Below, in pieces: positions 1 through 12,079 of a stretch of DNA of 64,000 nt. Every line of letters starts with the position of its first letter. Within the stretch, counting starts at the first letter, position 1. The position numbers and the translations under genes were made by a program. This DNA comes from Jacaranda mimosifolia (Eukaryota; Streptophyta; Magnoliopsida; Lamiales; Bignoniaceae). Location of the stretch: positions 2,481,001-2,545,000 of the forward strand of contig CM032123.1 in assembly GCA_018894105.1 (NCBI GenBank). Reading direction: 5' to 3'. A model generated the notes under the pieces. It saw only the letters and a list, made by a program, of their open reading frames with translations, was not told the DNA's origin and made no database searches.

Positions 1-955
1 AGATAGAGATAAAGAATTCGTACATATAAATATAAAATTTATTATACGAATTCTAATAAAATTTTATTAATGCACATATATAAATATATATATATATAAC
101 TCATATATATTTTAATCATCCGTTGAATAAATCGAAACGCATAAATATATATATGTACGTATGTATGTACGTACACTCCCACATGGAAATTTGATACACG
201 CATATTTGCACGTGTGAGGTTTTCAGTTCTTAATTTTTATCTTAATGGTGTTTTATTTTTTATTGTATAGTATTAAAAAAATTAAACGTATCAAATATTT
301 TTATAAAATAACGGGTATCAAATCAAGTTGAATGAGAAATAAAATGCCATCCCCCACCCACCCCATGGAGATGCATGGTTGACATTAATGAACAAAAACA
401 GTTAAGGAACAACGAAGACAAATAAGCATACTTTTTACTGAAAAAAAAAAATAAGAAAAGCACTTTGAATCCTTTATTTCATTTCGTGTTTTATTTTCTA
501 TTTCAATGTGATGTATATATATATATATCAAGTTTTTTGATTTTCAATCAATTATTTTTATTAAAAAAAAATTTAATACACATTTTATACATCAATATAA
601 TAAAATATGAGATGTAATATATATTGGAGTAGAAAATCTAAACCGCAAAAAAGGAGATCTTTTTATTCGGTTTAAATCCTCTATTTCATTTCCTATTCCA
701 TCTTCTATTCTATTTTATGAATATATGACATGTATATTAAATATTTTTTTATAAAAATAATTAATTAAAAAATAGATACACTTGGATATAGACATCACGT
801 TGAAATAAAAGATGAAATACGAAATGAAATAAAGGATCCCAAATGCTATTTAGTGTGAGAAGTGTGTGAGTTTTCTAAGTAAATACGCAGCAAGAATTAA
901 TGTTGAGCACACATACAGCAGTGTGTATGTGTGTGTATCTGTGTAATGATCATAC
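1..955. other. AT-rich DNA, no gene seen
   Basis: The stretch contains TA and GTAC microsatellite runs and no coding exon that I can recognise on either strand. If the GDSL lipase is intact, this is part of its first intron. Confidence 0.5.
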
Positions 956-1256
956 CAATCAAATCTGGAGGTGTCCTCCCATTGCCAAACCTCCCCGTCG
1001 GGATTCCGCCCTGGAAGTCCTTCCCGTACGGCGGAAAATTACACTTCACCAGCGTCTTCATTTCGTTGTTATTCCCCTGATCAACAATGGAATCTCCAAA
1101 CGCAAAAACTCCCGGAATTGTCAGGTTTGGCGGCAGCTTTATCAGCCCCTCGCAAGAACTGATGCAAAGCAGAAGAAAAACAGATAGAACCCGAAAAACC
1201 CTTGAAGGATAGAGCCATAAACAAGAAATATTCTGCTTCATATTCAAAAGTTTCAA
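956..1256 (-). CDS. GDSL esterase/lipase, first exon only (EXL type)
   Basis: This is the first coding exon, 100 codons plus one base, of a secreted GDSL-type serine esterase/lipase. The start at 1256 is followed by a basic stretch and a hydrophobic signal peptide (about residues 20-36). Block I of the family follows, FAFGDSIVDQGNNN, in which the Ser of GDS is the expected nucleophile. Next come CNFPPYGKDF and GRFGNGRTPPDLI, typical of plant EXL/APG lipases. The exon closes at a GT donor (955-954) with one base of the Gly codon, the usual first intron position in this family. The rest of the enzyme, including the oxyanion-hole and Asp-x-x-His blocks, is not seen in bases 1-955. Either the first intron runs past the window edge or the gene is truncated. 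Full-length relatives have about 350-370 residues. Confidence 0.8.
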
Positions 1257-1326
1257 ATTTCTCTTGGGGTGGAGAAAGGAGGAGTTTTGGGTTTAATTTG
1301 TTGGCTAAATTATGGGGTTTAGTGGG

Positions 1327-1335
1327 ATTTATATA
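1327..1335 (-). promoter_or_regulatory. Probable TATA box of the GDSL lipase gene
   Basis: Read on the minus strand this is TATATAAAT, about 71-80 bases upstream of the start codon at 1256. That spacing would give a short 5' leader. Motif and spacing are seen; function is inferred. Confidence 0.5.
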
Positions 1336-1586
1336 CAGTGGCTAGTAGTAACGTTTGATTGTATACTAGTTTTTTGTTTATGTGTATACGTGTAGAAAAT
1401 TTAGTGTGAGTTTTCTTGATGTTTACTAGTAAGCGAAGTAGGTGTATAATTTAATACAAGTGGCAATAGCCATGCATAGAGCTTTTTGCTCAACGTCATG
1501 TTTCTCATGAGACATAAAGTTTTATCAATTAGGAAAGTTATTCAGCTTCACTTCTGAACACGTCAGAGGCGAATGACACCAGTCTT

Positions 1587-2162
1587 CAGGGACGGATTCA
1601 GAATCGAAACTATGAGGAGTAAAAATTAAAAGAACATAAAAATTTAAATATAAATTTTATAATTTATGAATTCATAATATATGTTGTCATCGAAGTTAAG
1701 CATGACGTTTTTTTATATTATAATATTCATCAATGATACAAGTAATGTCAAAAATTTTAACAATATTTTTCCCAATGTAAGTAACTAAAGAATTAGTTAA
1801 AAAATCATTTTTCATCTAATTTCTAAAGTTTATTTTTGATAAATATATTCTCAAACAAATAAAATAGAAGTGTTCTATTGGGTCTAAGCTAACCTAATTG
1901 TAAATTATTTGATTGTAAATATGGGCCTAACACTTTGCTTTAAATTTTACAAAACTACAATAGATAAAGAATTAATAAAAGTTATTATCAAAATTTTAAA
2001 TATATGTGAACTAGAAATTGTTACAAAAGTTAAAAATATATATATGTATATATATAAATATTGGGAGATTATTACTAGAGTTTAAAAATATATGAAAATA
2101 TTAGAAATTTTTAAAAAAGTACACAAAATGTTGCCCCCTTGCCCCCCTGATTCCGTCACTAC
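1587..2162. mobile_element. MITE with CAGGGACGGATTCAG-type inverted ends
   Basis: The left end CAGGGACGGATTCAG matches the reverse complement of the right end (GTAGTGACGGAATCAG). The interior is AT-rich and non-coding, with a run of C near the right end. This is a non-autonomous DNA transposon remnant; the superfamily is not resolved. Confidence 0.6.
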
Positions 2163-3009
2163 CGGTCTCACACTAATATGAATGAAATACGATGACTATA
2201 TGTGTATATATAAAATTAAAATAAAAATAATTTAAACAGATCAGATACTAAAGTATTTGATCCTTCAAATAAATAATCGACATTTAATTAATTTGGGATA
2301 AAATTGAACAGCTGGGGCTCCATGGAAATCTATTAATTCATAATTATCTTTACTGATGCATTAAAATTCTCCGATTTTAACAATTTTGGTGAAAAAGATG
2401 AAATTATCTCATTATATGATAGATGATGGTTTCTTCAATCTTGCAACAAGAAACCCTCGTCCCAACGGAATTCTTCTGCATCGAAAAATGATTAGGGATC
2501 GAAGCTGGAGTTTAATACAATATATGCCAAATATATTTAATTTATAATTAATTATTTTATAAAAAAATATTTTATACATTTAAAAGATTTAATATTTATT
2601 GAAATAGAGAATTTAGATTGTTGGTAATGCAGCTGAATTAAATCTAGAAATTAATAGAAACTTCTATAAGCCTTTTAGACTTTGTTCCTTCTAGAGCGCA
2701 TGTTTTTGTCTGTGGTTAGAGAGTCTCCTAGAGTTGAACACGGTTTGGCTTGGACAACATTACCATCGATGGAATTACCTCAACTCAACGAGCAACTAGT
2801 ACATTGAACCTTAAAGATACGTCGGGCCCATCCTTAAAGTAGTTATGTGTATTAGTGAGAGAAAAGAGTTATGGATAATTAAAAAATTATATTATAATTA
2901 ATTATTTTGTGTGTATGATGAAAATTTTCAAATTAATTTATAAAATATACAGATCAATTTCACTGTTATAGGACTATTTTTGACAAATTAATTTTTTATA
3001 TATCGTTAA
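2163..3009. other. Intergenic, no gene seen
   Basis: A GC-richer patch near 2,430-2,510 reads as a short open stretch on the minus strand, but I could not assign it to a family and stop codons follow. No supported feature. Confidence 0.4.
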
Positions 3010-3320
3010 TGTCCCACATCGATGAAATAAACAAGTTGTGGTCTCTATATATGATTTTGGACAATTCTCACATCTTGAACTAATTTTTGGAGTTGAGTTA
3101 GGCTCAAGGTTTATTTTTTAACATGATATCAGAGCCACCATTGCCGATGTTGGGTTATCCAGTATTGTTGGGTCATCTATTTTATGTTATTCCACGCTCC
3201 AAATGTTCACTTTTAGGTGTGCGCGGGGTGTGTCAATGTCTCACATCGGTGAAATAAATAAGTTGTTGTCTCTATATATGTTTTGGGCAATTCTCATCTT
3301 TTGAGGTAGCTTTTGGAAGT
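3010..3320 (+). mobile_element. TRIM retrotransposon, plus orientation
   Basis: A first terminal repeat of about 114 bases (3010-3123) begins TGTCCCACATCG and ends TTAACA. It is followed at once by TGATATCAGAGCC (3124-3136), a one-base variant of the initiator-Met tRNA primer-binding site TGGTATCAGAGC. After a non-coding interior of about 100 bases, a second terminal repeat starts at 3237 and decays near 3320. The small size, primer-binding site and absence of genes are the marks of a terminal-repeat retrotransposon in miniature. Such elements move only with enzymes from other retrotransposons. Confidence 0.75.
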
Positions 3321-3670
3321 ATAATTTTATTTTTCCTTTATTATAATCCAAAAGTTGTAAAGCGAATTAAGAAGCTAATGTGAGATTAAAGTAATTTATT
3401 ACATCACACAACTCCTACCCTAATCCATCATTCCTACCTACATTCAGAAGAATGATCTTTTGCAAAATGGTGGCGACAGCAACACATTAAGTTTGGTGGG
3501 CTACTTCCATTTTAATTTTAGTCACTTATTGATTGATCACACGAAGCTGGAAGGTCAATTGGGTAACTAATTAGGATTTATTTTTTAATTGTGGGCATAA
3601 TTATTAAAAACAAAGACCAAAACCATAGGAAAGGTTACATATTTCATCACGTAACTTTGATCATTTAAAA

Positions 3671-4012
3671 AAGTTAAAGAATGGACCTTGAGTCTAACTC
3701 AACCTCAAAAATTAGTTCAAAAGGTGAGGATTGTCTAAAACCATATATAGAGACCACAACTTATTTATTTCACCGATGTGGAACATTAACACACCCTGTG
3801 CACGCCCAGAAATGAACATATGGAGCGTTGAATAACATGAAATGGGTGGCTCAACAACACTGGGGAACCCAACATCGGAAAAGGTGGCTCTAATACCATA
3901 TTAAAGAATGAACCTTAGGCCTAATTCAACCCCAAGAGCTTGCTCAAGAGGTGAGAATTGTCCAAAACCATATATAAAAACCACAATTTATTTATTTCAT
4001 CAATATGGGATA
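3671..4012 (-). mobile_element. TRIM retrotransposon, minus orientation
   Basis: This is a second copy of the element at 3010-3320, inverted. The terminal repeats lie at about 3671-3785 and 3899-4012. The reverse-complement primer-binding site is GGCTCTAATACCA (3886-3898). Both terminal repeats contain the block around CCATATATA and TTATTTATTTCA. The two copies are about 350 bases apart in opposite orientation and could form a large hairpin in RNA. Confidence 0.75.
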
Positions 4013-7000
4013 CTAACATAAAAGTTTGTCTCATAACTTGCTGGATTTCAAATTTAATTCTATATATTTCATGAAATTGTTATATTTAGTTTAATTTCAC
4101 ATGGAATTCATAATTTGATCGAATTTGATAATATGGCGTGCCAGAAGGATGACATATATAGTTTAATGATGTGGCATGCTCGATTTGATGATGTGGCCAT
4201 AATTTTCGACGTGCATGATATGACATCATCAATTCCGACCAAAATTATGAATTTCTAGCGAAATCGGAATAAACGTGATAATTTTATAGAATGTACAAAA
4301 CTAAATTTGAAATTTAATGTTACATTATAAAAATTTTAAAGTGGACAAAATTACATGTTGAAAAATACAATTTTACCCGAAAACACACACACACATATAT
4401 ATATATATATATCATTGTGTATCTTTAAATCCTGTGTTGGTAGGTAGCACGTAGGCTCCTTAAAATTTGCGATGATTAATGATTAAGGAAAAGCAGTTCG
4501 GTAAACTACCAGATAGATATATGCTTTTTTAAGTCTTGTCTTTTTTTCTTTTTTCTTTTTTTTTTTTAATCTAACAAAGTAATTTTGGTTGCAAGAAGAT
4601 AAGCCAAATGTGTCTTTCACCCACAAGATATATATTCCCCCCAACATGCATGAGAATGTTGTCCAAGGTTAACTTCTATTCTAATTGGAATGACAAAATC
4701 TTTTGTAGTAAACATAAAGTTTTTTTTTTTTTTAAGTATATGGAATTTACTACATATTTCAAATGGATTAGTTAAGATTATGTTCACTTTTTTCTTTCTT
4801 TGACATGTGAAAGTCCAATTGAATATTCAGAATGATTAAGAAAATATTGATTAATTAGTTATTAATTAATATATTTTTATCATTACAAAATAACAGGTAA
4901 TTTGTTTAAATACAATATAATCTAAACACATCATATAATAAAAATATATATTAATTATATGATTAGTCGTCACGATAAATATAAGAAGTTAATAAATCTT
5001 TTATGACCCAGCCAAGAGTTCTTGAAAAACCTAACGCCCCATTTGTCTTTATTTTCAAAGATCATTTTCATTTTCAAAACTATTTAAAAATTGAAAACCA
5101 TAATCTTATATATATATTTTCATTGTAAATACTACTTATTTTTATTTTTAATTTTTTTTAAGTTTACTATATCATCCAATTATCACACCAATCAAATTCA
5201 ATTTTGAAATAATATAAAATACTTACAATCAACCTAAAGTACAATTAACATATATATATATATATATTTGAAAAACCACATCTTTTTAACATAAAACAAT
5301 ATAAACCACCTAATTTTTTATCATTATATGTAATATACCTACTCTAATTATTATTTTTAAATAAAATATCCAAGTATAATTTTATGAGCCATATCCATCT
5401 TATAATTAATGAGTTGAAATGTTAAGTAGTATTGTTGAGATTCATAAATAAATGCATTAATGTTATCATTATTTCACAAAGACAATGACTCATCTTAAAG
5501 CAATAATGCAAGAATGCATACAAATGTACTATATTATTAGTATATAGCTATTACATATGATGGCAAAAGTCTAATGTGGAATTTTTGGATATTAAATAGT
5601 CAAGAAAATTTTAAAAGGAAAAGGTTGTGGAATTAATGATTCATAATAGTGAAATGGAGGGTTTCTGCTAGGCAATTGAATTAGACTATGACTGATTTAT
5701 TAAGTATTTTTAGAGAGTTCGATCAGATTCTGGGTTGTTTCTGTTCGACCAACCCTACCCCCTAACCCTCTACGTGAAACACCACTCGACGTCGAAGGTA
5801 GCATCCTACAAATTATTTATGAACTGAATAGTAATAAAATAAATTTATGAATCCTTAAATCATATATGATATAATTATTTTATCTTATAATATTATTAAA
5901 CAAATATTCAAAAGAAGAATATGAAATTTTACCACAAAAAAGTCTTATTTTTCTCCAATTGTCTACTTTCTAAAGGATCGAAAAGGTTCTTGTTGGTTAG
6001 TATATATGTCAAACGCGCTTTAAACTATCTTATGTCATTTGTCTTCTATTTAAGTTGATTGAAAGTTATATCAAAGAGATATTTGTTACATCACTATATT
6101 AGATGGTTGTCTTGTCATTTAATAGATACCTGCATTATTCAATTCTATTTTTTTCAATGACTAATTAAATAAGATTAAAATCTTTAATTCCCTATTCGAA
6201 TTTTGGATTAGTAGAAGTGTACTAAAAATGGCATTATTCCAGCTAGTAGCTACCAGCTATAGCTAGCTTCATTATTGATCTCTCTTCTTCTCAATCGACC
6301 GTGACCGCTCGATCGTACATTCAGACAACAACAATTTAACAACTTCAAAAACTTTTTAACTATTCAACCAGTTCTTTCAATCGAGCCTCAGTTAATTCAT
6401 ATCGTACACAAATTCTAAATCGATATATTATAATTTTATAAAATTGCAATTCTATGAAATATTTCAAAATATTGTCATACTAATGTTAGCCACGCATGAC
6501 AACTAACAGGCGAATGAGGCTTTTCCCTTGCGTTCCAACAAAATTACAGATGTCAAATATTAAATTCAGTCCAATTAAACATGTCTTGTCATAATTTATC
6601 TTAATCGAAAATAATATACCACAATAAGCACATATAATTCTATTCATTCCAATAAATATAATAACTATAAAATATTAAATTTAATCCTTCCAAACTTGTC
6701 GTGTTAATATATATCTGAATTCAATTATCAAATCAAATAAATGAAAGTACAAACTGAATAAGCAGACGCACCTTATACAAAGAAATTCATTTGGGTTCGA
6801 AGTCGAGACCTTCCACATAATAAGAGAGACTGAGCTACGTTGATATAAATATTGATATCACTTTTTCGTGGCAGAATCCCAAATCCCTACCACCAATTAC
6901 AGGTGAGGATTAGAAGGCCGCCGCATAATTGAAGTGAGACAGCGCCAATCAGAGGACCACATTTATGAATATGTTTAAAACTTATGTCCAAATCAAATTA

Positions 7001-7040
7001 GCTGTTTGTTGAACCGTTTTTCATTAATTGAGCGCACAAG
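4013..7040. other. Gene-poor AT-rich intergenic region
   Basis: No supported gene was seen. It contains AC/AT microsatellites (about 4384-4412), poly-T runs (4556-4568 and 4720-4732) and TA repeats. A diverged MITE-like end at about 5035 resembles the GTTTGG family found later in the window. Confidence 0.4.
6786..6848 (-). other. Possible tRNA-like (SINE head) fragment
   Basis: On the minus strand TAGCTCAGTCT resembles a polymerase III A box, and TTCGAACCC about 35 bases later resembles a B box. The spacing fits a tRNA-derived sequence, but there is no proper acceptor stem. It may be the head of a degraded SINE or chance. Confidence 0.25.
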
Positions 7041-7041
7041 A

Positions 7042-7042
<1 letters not shown>

Positions 7043-7096
<54 letters not shown>
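7043..7096. repeat. (ATT)n microsatellite
   Basis: About 18 uninterrupted ATT units. Likely length-variable between individuals. Confidence 0.95.
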
Positions 7097-7097
<1 letters not shown>

Positions 7098-8175
7098 TTT
7101 ACTCCTCAATAAAGTTGAGTCACGGGTACAAGTGCATTAAGAAGGCTACACTCCAACCACTTTGCGACTGTAGTCTGAGTCCTGAATTAATTGAGTGATA
7201 TTGTCCTCATATTTTTATATGTAAAATTTGGAATTTAAATTTTAATAAATTTTAAATATATTTATATATGTGCAAATTTAAAAAGAATACTTTACAATTA
7301 TGCATTTCGTAAATATTTGATAATTTATAGATTTTCTTGGGAATAATGTCAGGGTAATTATTCTAATTATTAATTTTAATACATTGAATGCGTGTATTGA
7401 AGTTTTTAAATAATTTTAATGTGTTAAAAATTACAATGAAGTGATATAATTGAAGAAAATAAAGGTAAAATTGGATAAGAGAAAAAATATAACGTGTGAG
7501 GAAAAAAAATTGTTATTATTTTCTTAAAATGAATTTATCAACTCATTGAAAAACGGCAAGTTAGTTATTAAATTCATTGCGCTATATATAACTTGAATTC
7601 TTGCATACTCTATGCGTGTGCTAGAATTTTCATAGTAATAAAACAACTTAAAGTTATTAGAATTTTCATAGTATACTATTTTCTGAAGAAGTTGAATATA
7701 TTTATTTAAATTTTTGTATAAGTAAATACAAAAAATTATGATAAAATAGTAATAGTGGAATATAAAATGGGTGGATTGTAATTAGTCATAAATATGGAAT
7801 AAGTTGTGGTTACGAGAATTAAAAGATAAAAATGAAGGTATTTTAAACATATCATTTAAAAACACACATGCCAAAAAAAAATGATGTTTTATTAATAAAA
7901 TATAAATATAAAAGCATATATGTATGCCACATTTAAACTATTTTTTGGAAAATAAATTTACCCTCCTGATCTCTCTATGTTGCTTTTGAGCATTGTATAT
8001 GGGTTATGGTGAAAAATTAGCTGAATACAAAATTTTGTGTTTGGCCTACAAATCTGATTTCTGATTAGGCCTTGATCCAAAGCAAAGTTCACAGGCCCAA
8101 GAAACTTGGACTTAAATGACTCGAGACAATGAGCCCATGATATTATGCCCTACGGATTATTATTAGTCATCTTTA
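7097..8175. other. AT-rich intergenic, nothing recognised
   Basis: No coding stretch or clear repeat structure could be identified. Confidence 0.4.
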
Positions 8176-8887
8176 GGGTTGTCAATGGATCGAATAATTT
8201 GAATCCGATTTGAATCCAATCCGAATTTTAAAATTTTTATCATATCAAAATAGTCGATGGATCAGATCCAATTATAAATATTCATAATTCAAAATAAGTG
8301 GATCGAATATGGAATTAAGCAATCTGATCCGTTGAAGATCCAAATTCGAATTTTAATATTTTTTATTAAATTAATACTTTTATATAATATTAATAAAGAT
8401 TTTAAAATAAAATTTATATATTATATTGATCTAATATCTATATTAATGTTTATATTATACTATTAATCATGAGTTTTTAACCTAAAAAATAAGAGGGATA
8501 TAAAATATAATAACATATAATAATTCATCTATGCATTCATAATAATGTGAAAAAAGAATTTAGTATTCAAATATTTAACTTTTGAACTAATATATAATAA
8601 AAAGTTGTTAAAAATTCAAATATGACATAAATTTACTTTATAAATATAATATTTTTGTAAAATTCAAAAGGAAAAAAAATGGCGAAAAAGAAGAAGAAGA
8701 AGAAGAAGAAGAAGATAGGATCGATTTTTCAATCGAATTTCGGATATCCATCGGATTCGGATTCGGATTCGGTACTGACTAACAAATGTTTTATATAATT
8801 TTGGGTCGAATTCGAATATGAATTTTTATAATCAAATTCGAATTCGAATATGACAGATTCGATCCACATTCGAACTGTTGACAACCC
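8176..8887. mobile_element. Fold-back MITE with GGGTTGTCAA ends
   Basis: The ends are GGGTTGTCAA and its exact reverse complement TTGACAACCC. Imperfect inverted repetition of GGATCGAAT/ATTCGATCC-like blocks continues inward. The interior has a GAA run (about 8690-8714) and a GGATTC tandem near 8753-8772. The ends resemble hAT-type MITEs, but I could not confirm an 8-bp target duplication. Confidence 0.65.
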
Positions 8888-9563
8888 ACCTTCTTAAATT
8901 TTAATAAAGTAAAATTCTTAGTCGTTTGAATTGAAAGACTTGTACTTTAGTAAAGGATTTGAAAATAATATTTTCAAACTCCGAGAATATAGGGTGGATT
9001 TCAATTAGAAATAGTGATTGAAAAAATAACTTAAAATAACTAATAAAGAATTAAAATATAGTAGGGAAAAAAAAAAGTACAGTGAGTTTATCACTGTAAA
9101 TTGGGCACTTATAAATTGATTTACATGGTGTTTCGTAACCTGCTAAATCTTATAGCTCTACTGTATTTGCAGCCACGTACTTTTATCTAAAACTACAGTA
9201 AAAAAATCAACTCAATAGTAAAAAATGAAAAAGTATGGCATTATAAACGCAAAAATGAAATACAAGACGTACTATTTATTTTGATACTATTTTTATATGT
9301 AAATCATACAAAAAAATTAGTTATATATTATTAAATTATTTTATTCATAATTATGACATAATTTAGATATAACAAATTCTAATATATTTAAGTTTTTAAA
9401 TGAGTATGTTAAATATTTGTTAAATTGAAATACTAATATATTATTGATCAAGTATTCGACAAAATATGAATAATATGTGTACTTAAACCTTTTACATAAA
9501 AATATAAGCATTATTCATAATACGTACAAGGAAAAGAGAATTTCATTGCCGGCCAATCCGCAA

Positions 9564-9665
9564 GTGGAGTACAATCGTGTGAATCAGCAATAACCATCTT
9601 GTAAGACTAAATATTTCAGTAGAGTAGGATCGTGTGAATTAGCAATAACCATCTTGCAAGGCTAA
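9564..9665. repeat. Two-copy tandem duplication of about 47 bases
   Basis: The units 9564-9610 and 9619-9665 share ATCGTGTGAAT and AGCAATAACCATCTTG, with a period of about 55 bases. The second copy abuts the next MITE. Confidence 0.7.
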
Positions 9666-10085
9666 CGACTTGTTTGTTTGTAAATTGCCAAAATATTTTC
9701 CAACTCCCAAAATACAACCAAATAACCCATTGCATTTTCCAATTTCACTATCCAAAATACACCCAAAAATGCCCAAAATGTCTTCCTAATTCATTTTCTA
9801 CCAATTTTTCAATATCTAACCCTCTCATTTTATGTCCCACCTTCCCAATCTATATATACACATACATAAATAATTTTAAAATATCAATTTCACTCTATCA
9901 ACCCAACAAAAAAAATATTGATGTGACATCTGATTCCATCGAAAAATACAAACAGACAAATAATTTTCTCTCAATTTATTTTTTACCTACCAGCTAAAAT
10001 ACAAATAAACAATCGTCACATTCCACAACTTCATTTTCCAAAAACTATTTTGATGAAATGTTCCAATTCATAAACAAACGAGCCC
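9666..10085. mobile_element. Tourist-like MITE, GGCTTTGTTTG family
   Basis: The element is flanked by TAA on both sides (9663-9665 and 10086-10088), the 3-bp target site typical of PIF/Harbinger elements. The left end CGACTTGTTTGTTTG pairs with the reverse complement of the right end GGGCTCGTTTG. The interior is AT-rich, and its apparent open frame is not a gene. Relatives lie at 12,923, 32,036, 32,574 and 54,320. Confidence 0.7.
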
Positions 10086-10778
10086 TAAATACTTCGAGTG
10101 ACCGATAAAAAAATAGTACAATGAGGATAAAGGTGAAAAAAAAAAAAACCATTTATTTTTATATATTATCACAAAAGTAGTACCAAGTTTTAGAGAATTT
10201 AGAGTCTGAATTTATATTGTAAGATGAACACCATACACAAAATATTTGTATAATTCGTACGAGTAGTCTATAGGTTGAAAAACATCTTCCTCATATTTAT
10301 ATATATGAAATTTAAAATTTAAATTCCATTAAATGATTAATTCGAACTAATAAATATTAATCCGTATGCATGCGATATGTAAATAATAGAACAAAAAACC
10401 AACAGTTCACGAAGAAAAAACAGTAAGAAATTTGTTTGTATTCAATAAAACTTGTTTGCTTTTTCCCAGTGAATCGTCATCAGGAGCATTGCAGTGAAGG
10501 CAGCAGGCAGATGCAGAGAGGAGCTGTAGGGTGTTGGTGCTGGTGCTGGTGCTGGTGGCCGTTTCGTTTCACAAGTCACATTTCTGCTTTTCAAATCTTT
10601 TACTGTCAGTTTCCCACTGTAAATACGGCTAATGGCAGCACAAAAAGGAAAATCAAAATCAACTGGGGCTGGGCCCAATCCATATCAGGAAAAGTTCCAA
10701 GAAAAAAAAAAAAAACAAAAAGCAAGAATTTTGACTATTCATTTCACAATTCATGGTAAGTCTTGGAAAATCCATATC

Positions 10779-11766
10779 TTAGACCAAGAAAACCTCCAAA
10801 CTAGTTTCCTTCACTGTTTCACAGACAGGACATTGCCCCGAAATTGGCTCACAAGACTTGCAGCAACAGAGGTGTCTGCAGGGAAAGAAAACTACACACG
10901 ATATTCGAGCTTGGCACAATTTACAAGCCATTTTTCTGCTGTTTTCTTCTGTTCTTTTCTCTTCTGTCTTGCTGGAGGAGAAGGAAGAATCACAAAAGGA
11001 CAATTGGTCATCTTGTTGTGCTGTGTTTGGGAAATGGTAGTCTGTTTCCTTGGCTCGGTTAAGCCTGTTGTTGAGATCACGGGCAATGGCTTCATTTTCT
11101 GTTGCTTTTTTCTGCCAGGCTTTGGCTTCCATTTCTGCCCTTTTCAAGAATTCTTGGAGCTCCATTGTCTTGTTTCTTGCAGCGGTTAATTCTACGTTTT
11201 CTTGGAGGATGAGGAACTGGATTCTTGATTCGTATTTCTGCAGAAGAAGTGCTTGTTTCCGGGTTTGTTCTTGCAGGATTGATCTCAATCTCTGATTCTG
11301 TACCATGGAGAAAAACCAGCAGTTTATTGAGAAATGGCTTTAAAATTAAAAACACCCTTCGCCAAAGAAATCAAGAAGTTCTAATGACTAAAAATTCATC
11401 AAAAATAAATCCCAGTTGGTATTTGAGCAGAAAGTATGAAATTTATATATATTTTTATTTCAAAGTTTGCTTTTTTACCTGCAACTGAAGAAACCAATCC
11501 ATTTCCAGGCTTTGTTTCTCAAGATCAGAGGACAAAAATTGGACAAATTCCACAGGCAGGGCACCAGAGAAGGAAAATGAAGAAGAAGCCAAATCATCAG
11601 AAGAATCTAAATGGGGTGGAAGCTCCTTTCTTTCTTGGAAAAAAGAACCATTTTCAATCCCCAAAACAGAGCCAGAGCCTCCCATAATCCAATCCTGCGA
11701 GCCACACAGGGCAAATGGGCCAAAATCCATATTCTCAAAACACAAATTTTCTGCCTGAACAGCCAT
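10779..11766 (-). CDS. BOI-related RING-type E3 ubiquitin ligase
   Basis: Two exons, 11766-11479 and 11297-10779, join in phase 0 (GT at 11478-11477, AG at 11299-11298) to give 268 residues. The N-terminus MAVQAENL resembles the MAVQA/MAVEA start of BOI and BRG proteins. A central coiled coil covers about residues 97-175 (KYESRIQFLILQENVEL onward, rich in Glu, Lys, Arg and Leu). The C-terminal RING has C-K-L-C, then PCRHLCCCKSC, then CPVC. This is the compact form used by BOI-like ligases, which recruit an E2 and transfer ubiquitin to targets in cell-death, stress and gibberellin signalling. The conserved tail SLEVFLV ends the protein. I cannot tell which BOI/BRG paralogue it matches. No transmembrane segment is seen. 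Confidence 0.88.
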
Positions 11767-12066
11767 GGAAATAATGCTTCAACCAAGAAAGAGGAGATTT
11801 TTCCTAGAGCCCTTTTGGGTGAAAAGCACTGAAAACGGTACTAGTACATTGAAACAAGATGGGGTAGGTTAAAATTAGAAAAGTTCATGTTCTTGTTGCA
11901 TCAGAAAACAGAACAGACGCGTGAAAAATGAATCCTGATCTCTACTTAAAAGCCTCTCTCTTAAATGTGCATAAAATTTGGCTGATTTGATGCTTCGGGT
12001 TGTGGTCTATGACTCTATCTGTAGGAGAGAAGCATGAAAGGAACATATCCGAGGTAAGGAGCTTTG

Positions 12067-12079
12067 CCTATATATATAG
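12067..12079 (-). promoter_or_regulatory. Probable TATA box of the RING gene
   Basis: On the minus strand this reads ACTATATATATAGG, about 300 bases upstream of the start codon at 11766, leaving a leader of roughly 270 bases. Confidence 0.4.

Noticed and set aside
9674..9997. 107-codon open frame
   Set aside because: It lies wholly inside a MITE with inverted ends and TAA duplications. Low-complexity composition.
10632..11189. 185-codon plus-strand open frame
   Set aside because: It is antisense to the RING/coiled-coil exon, whose protein is clearly real on the other strand.
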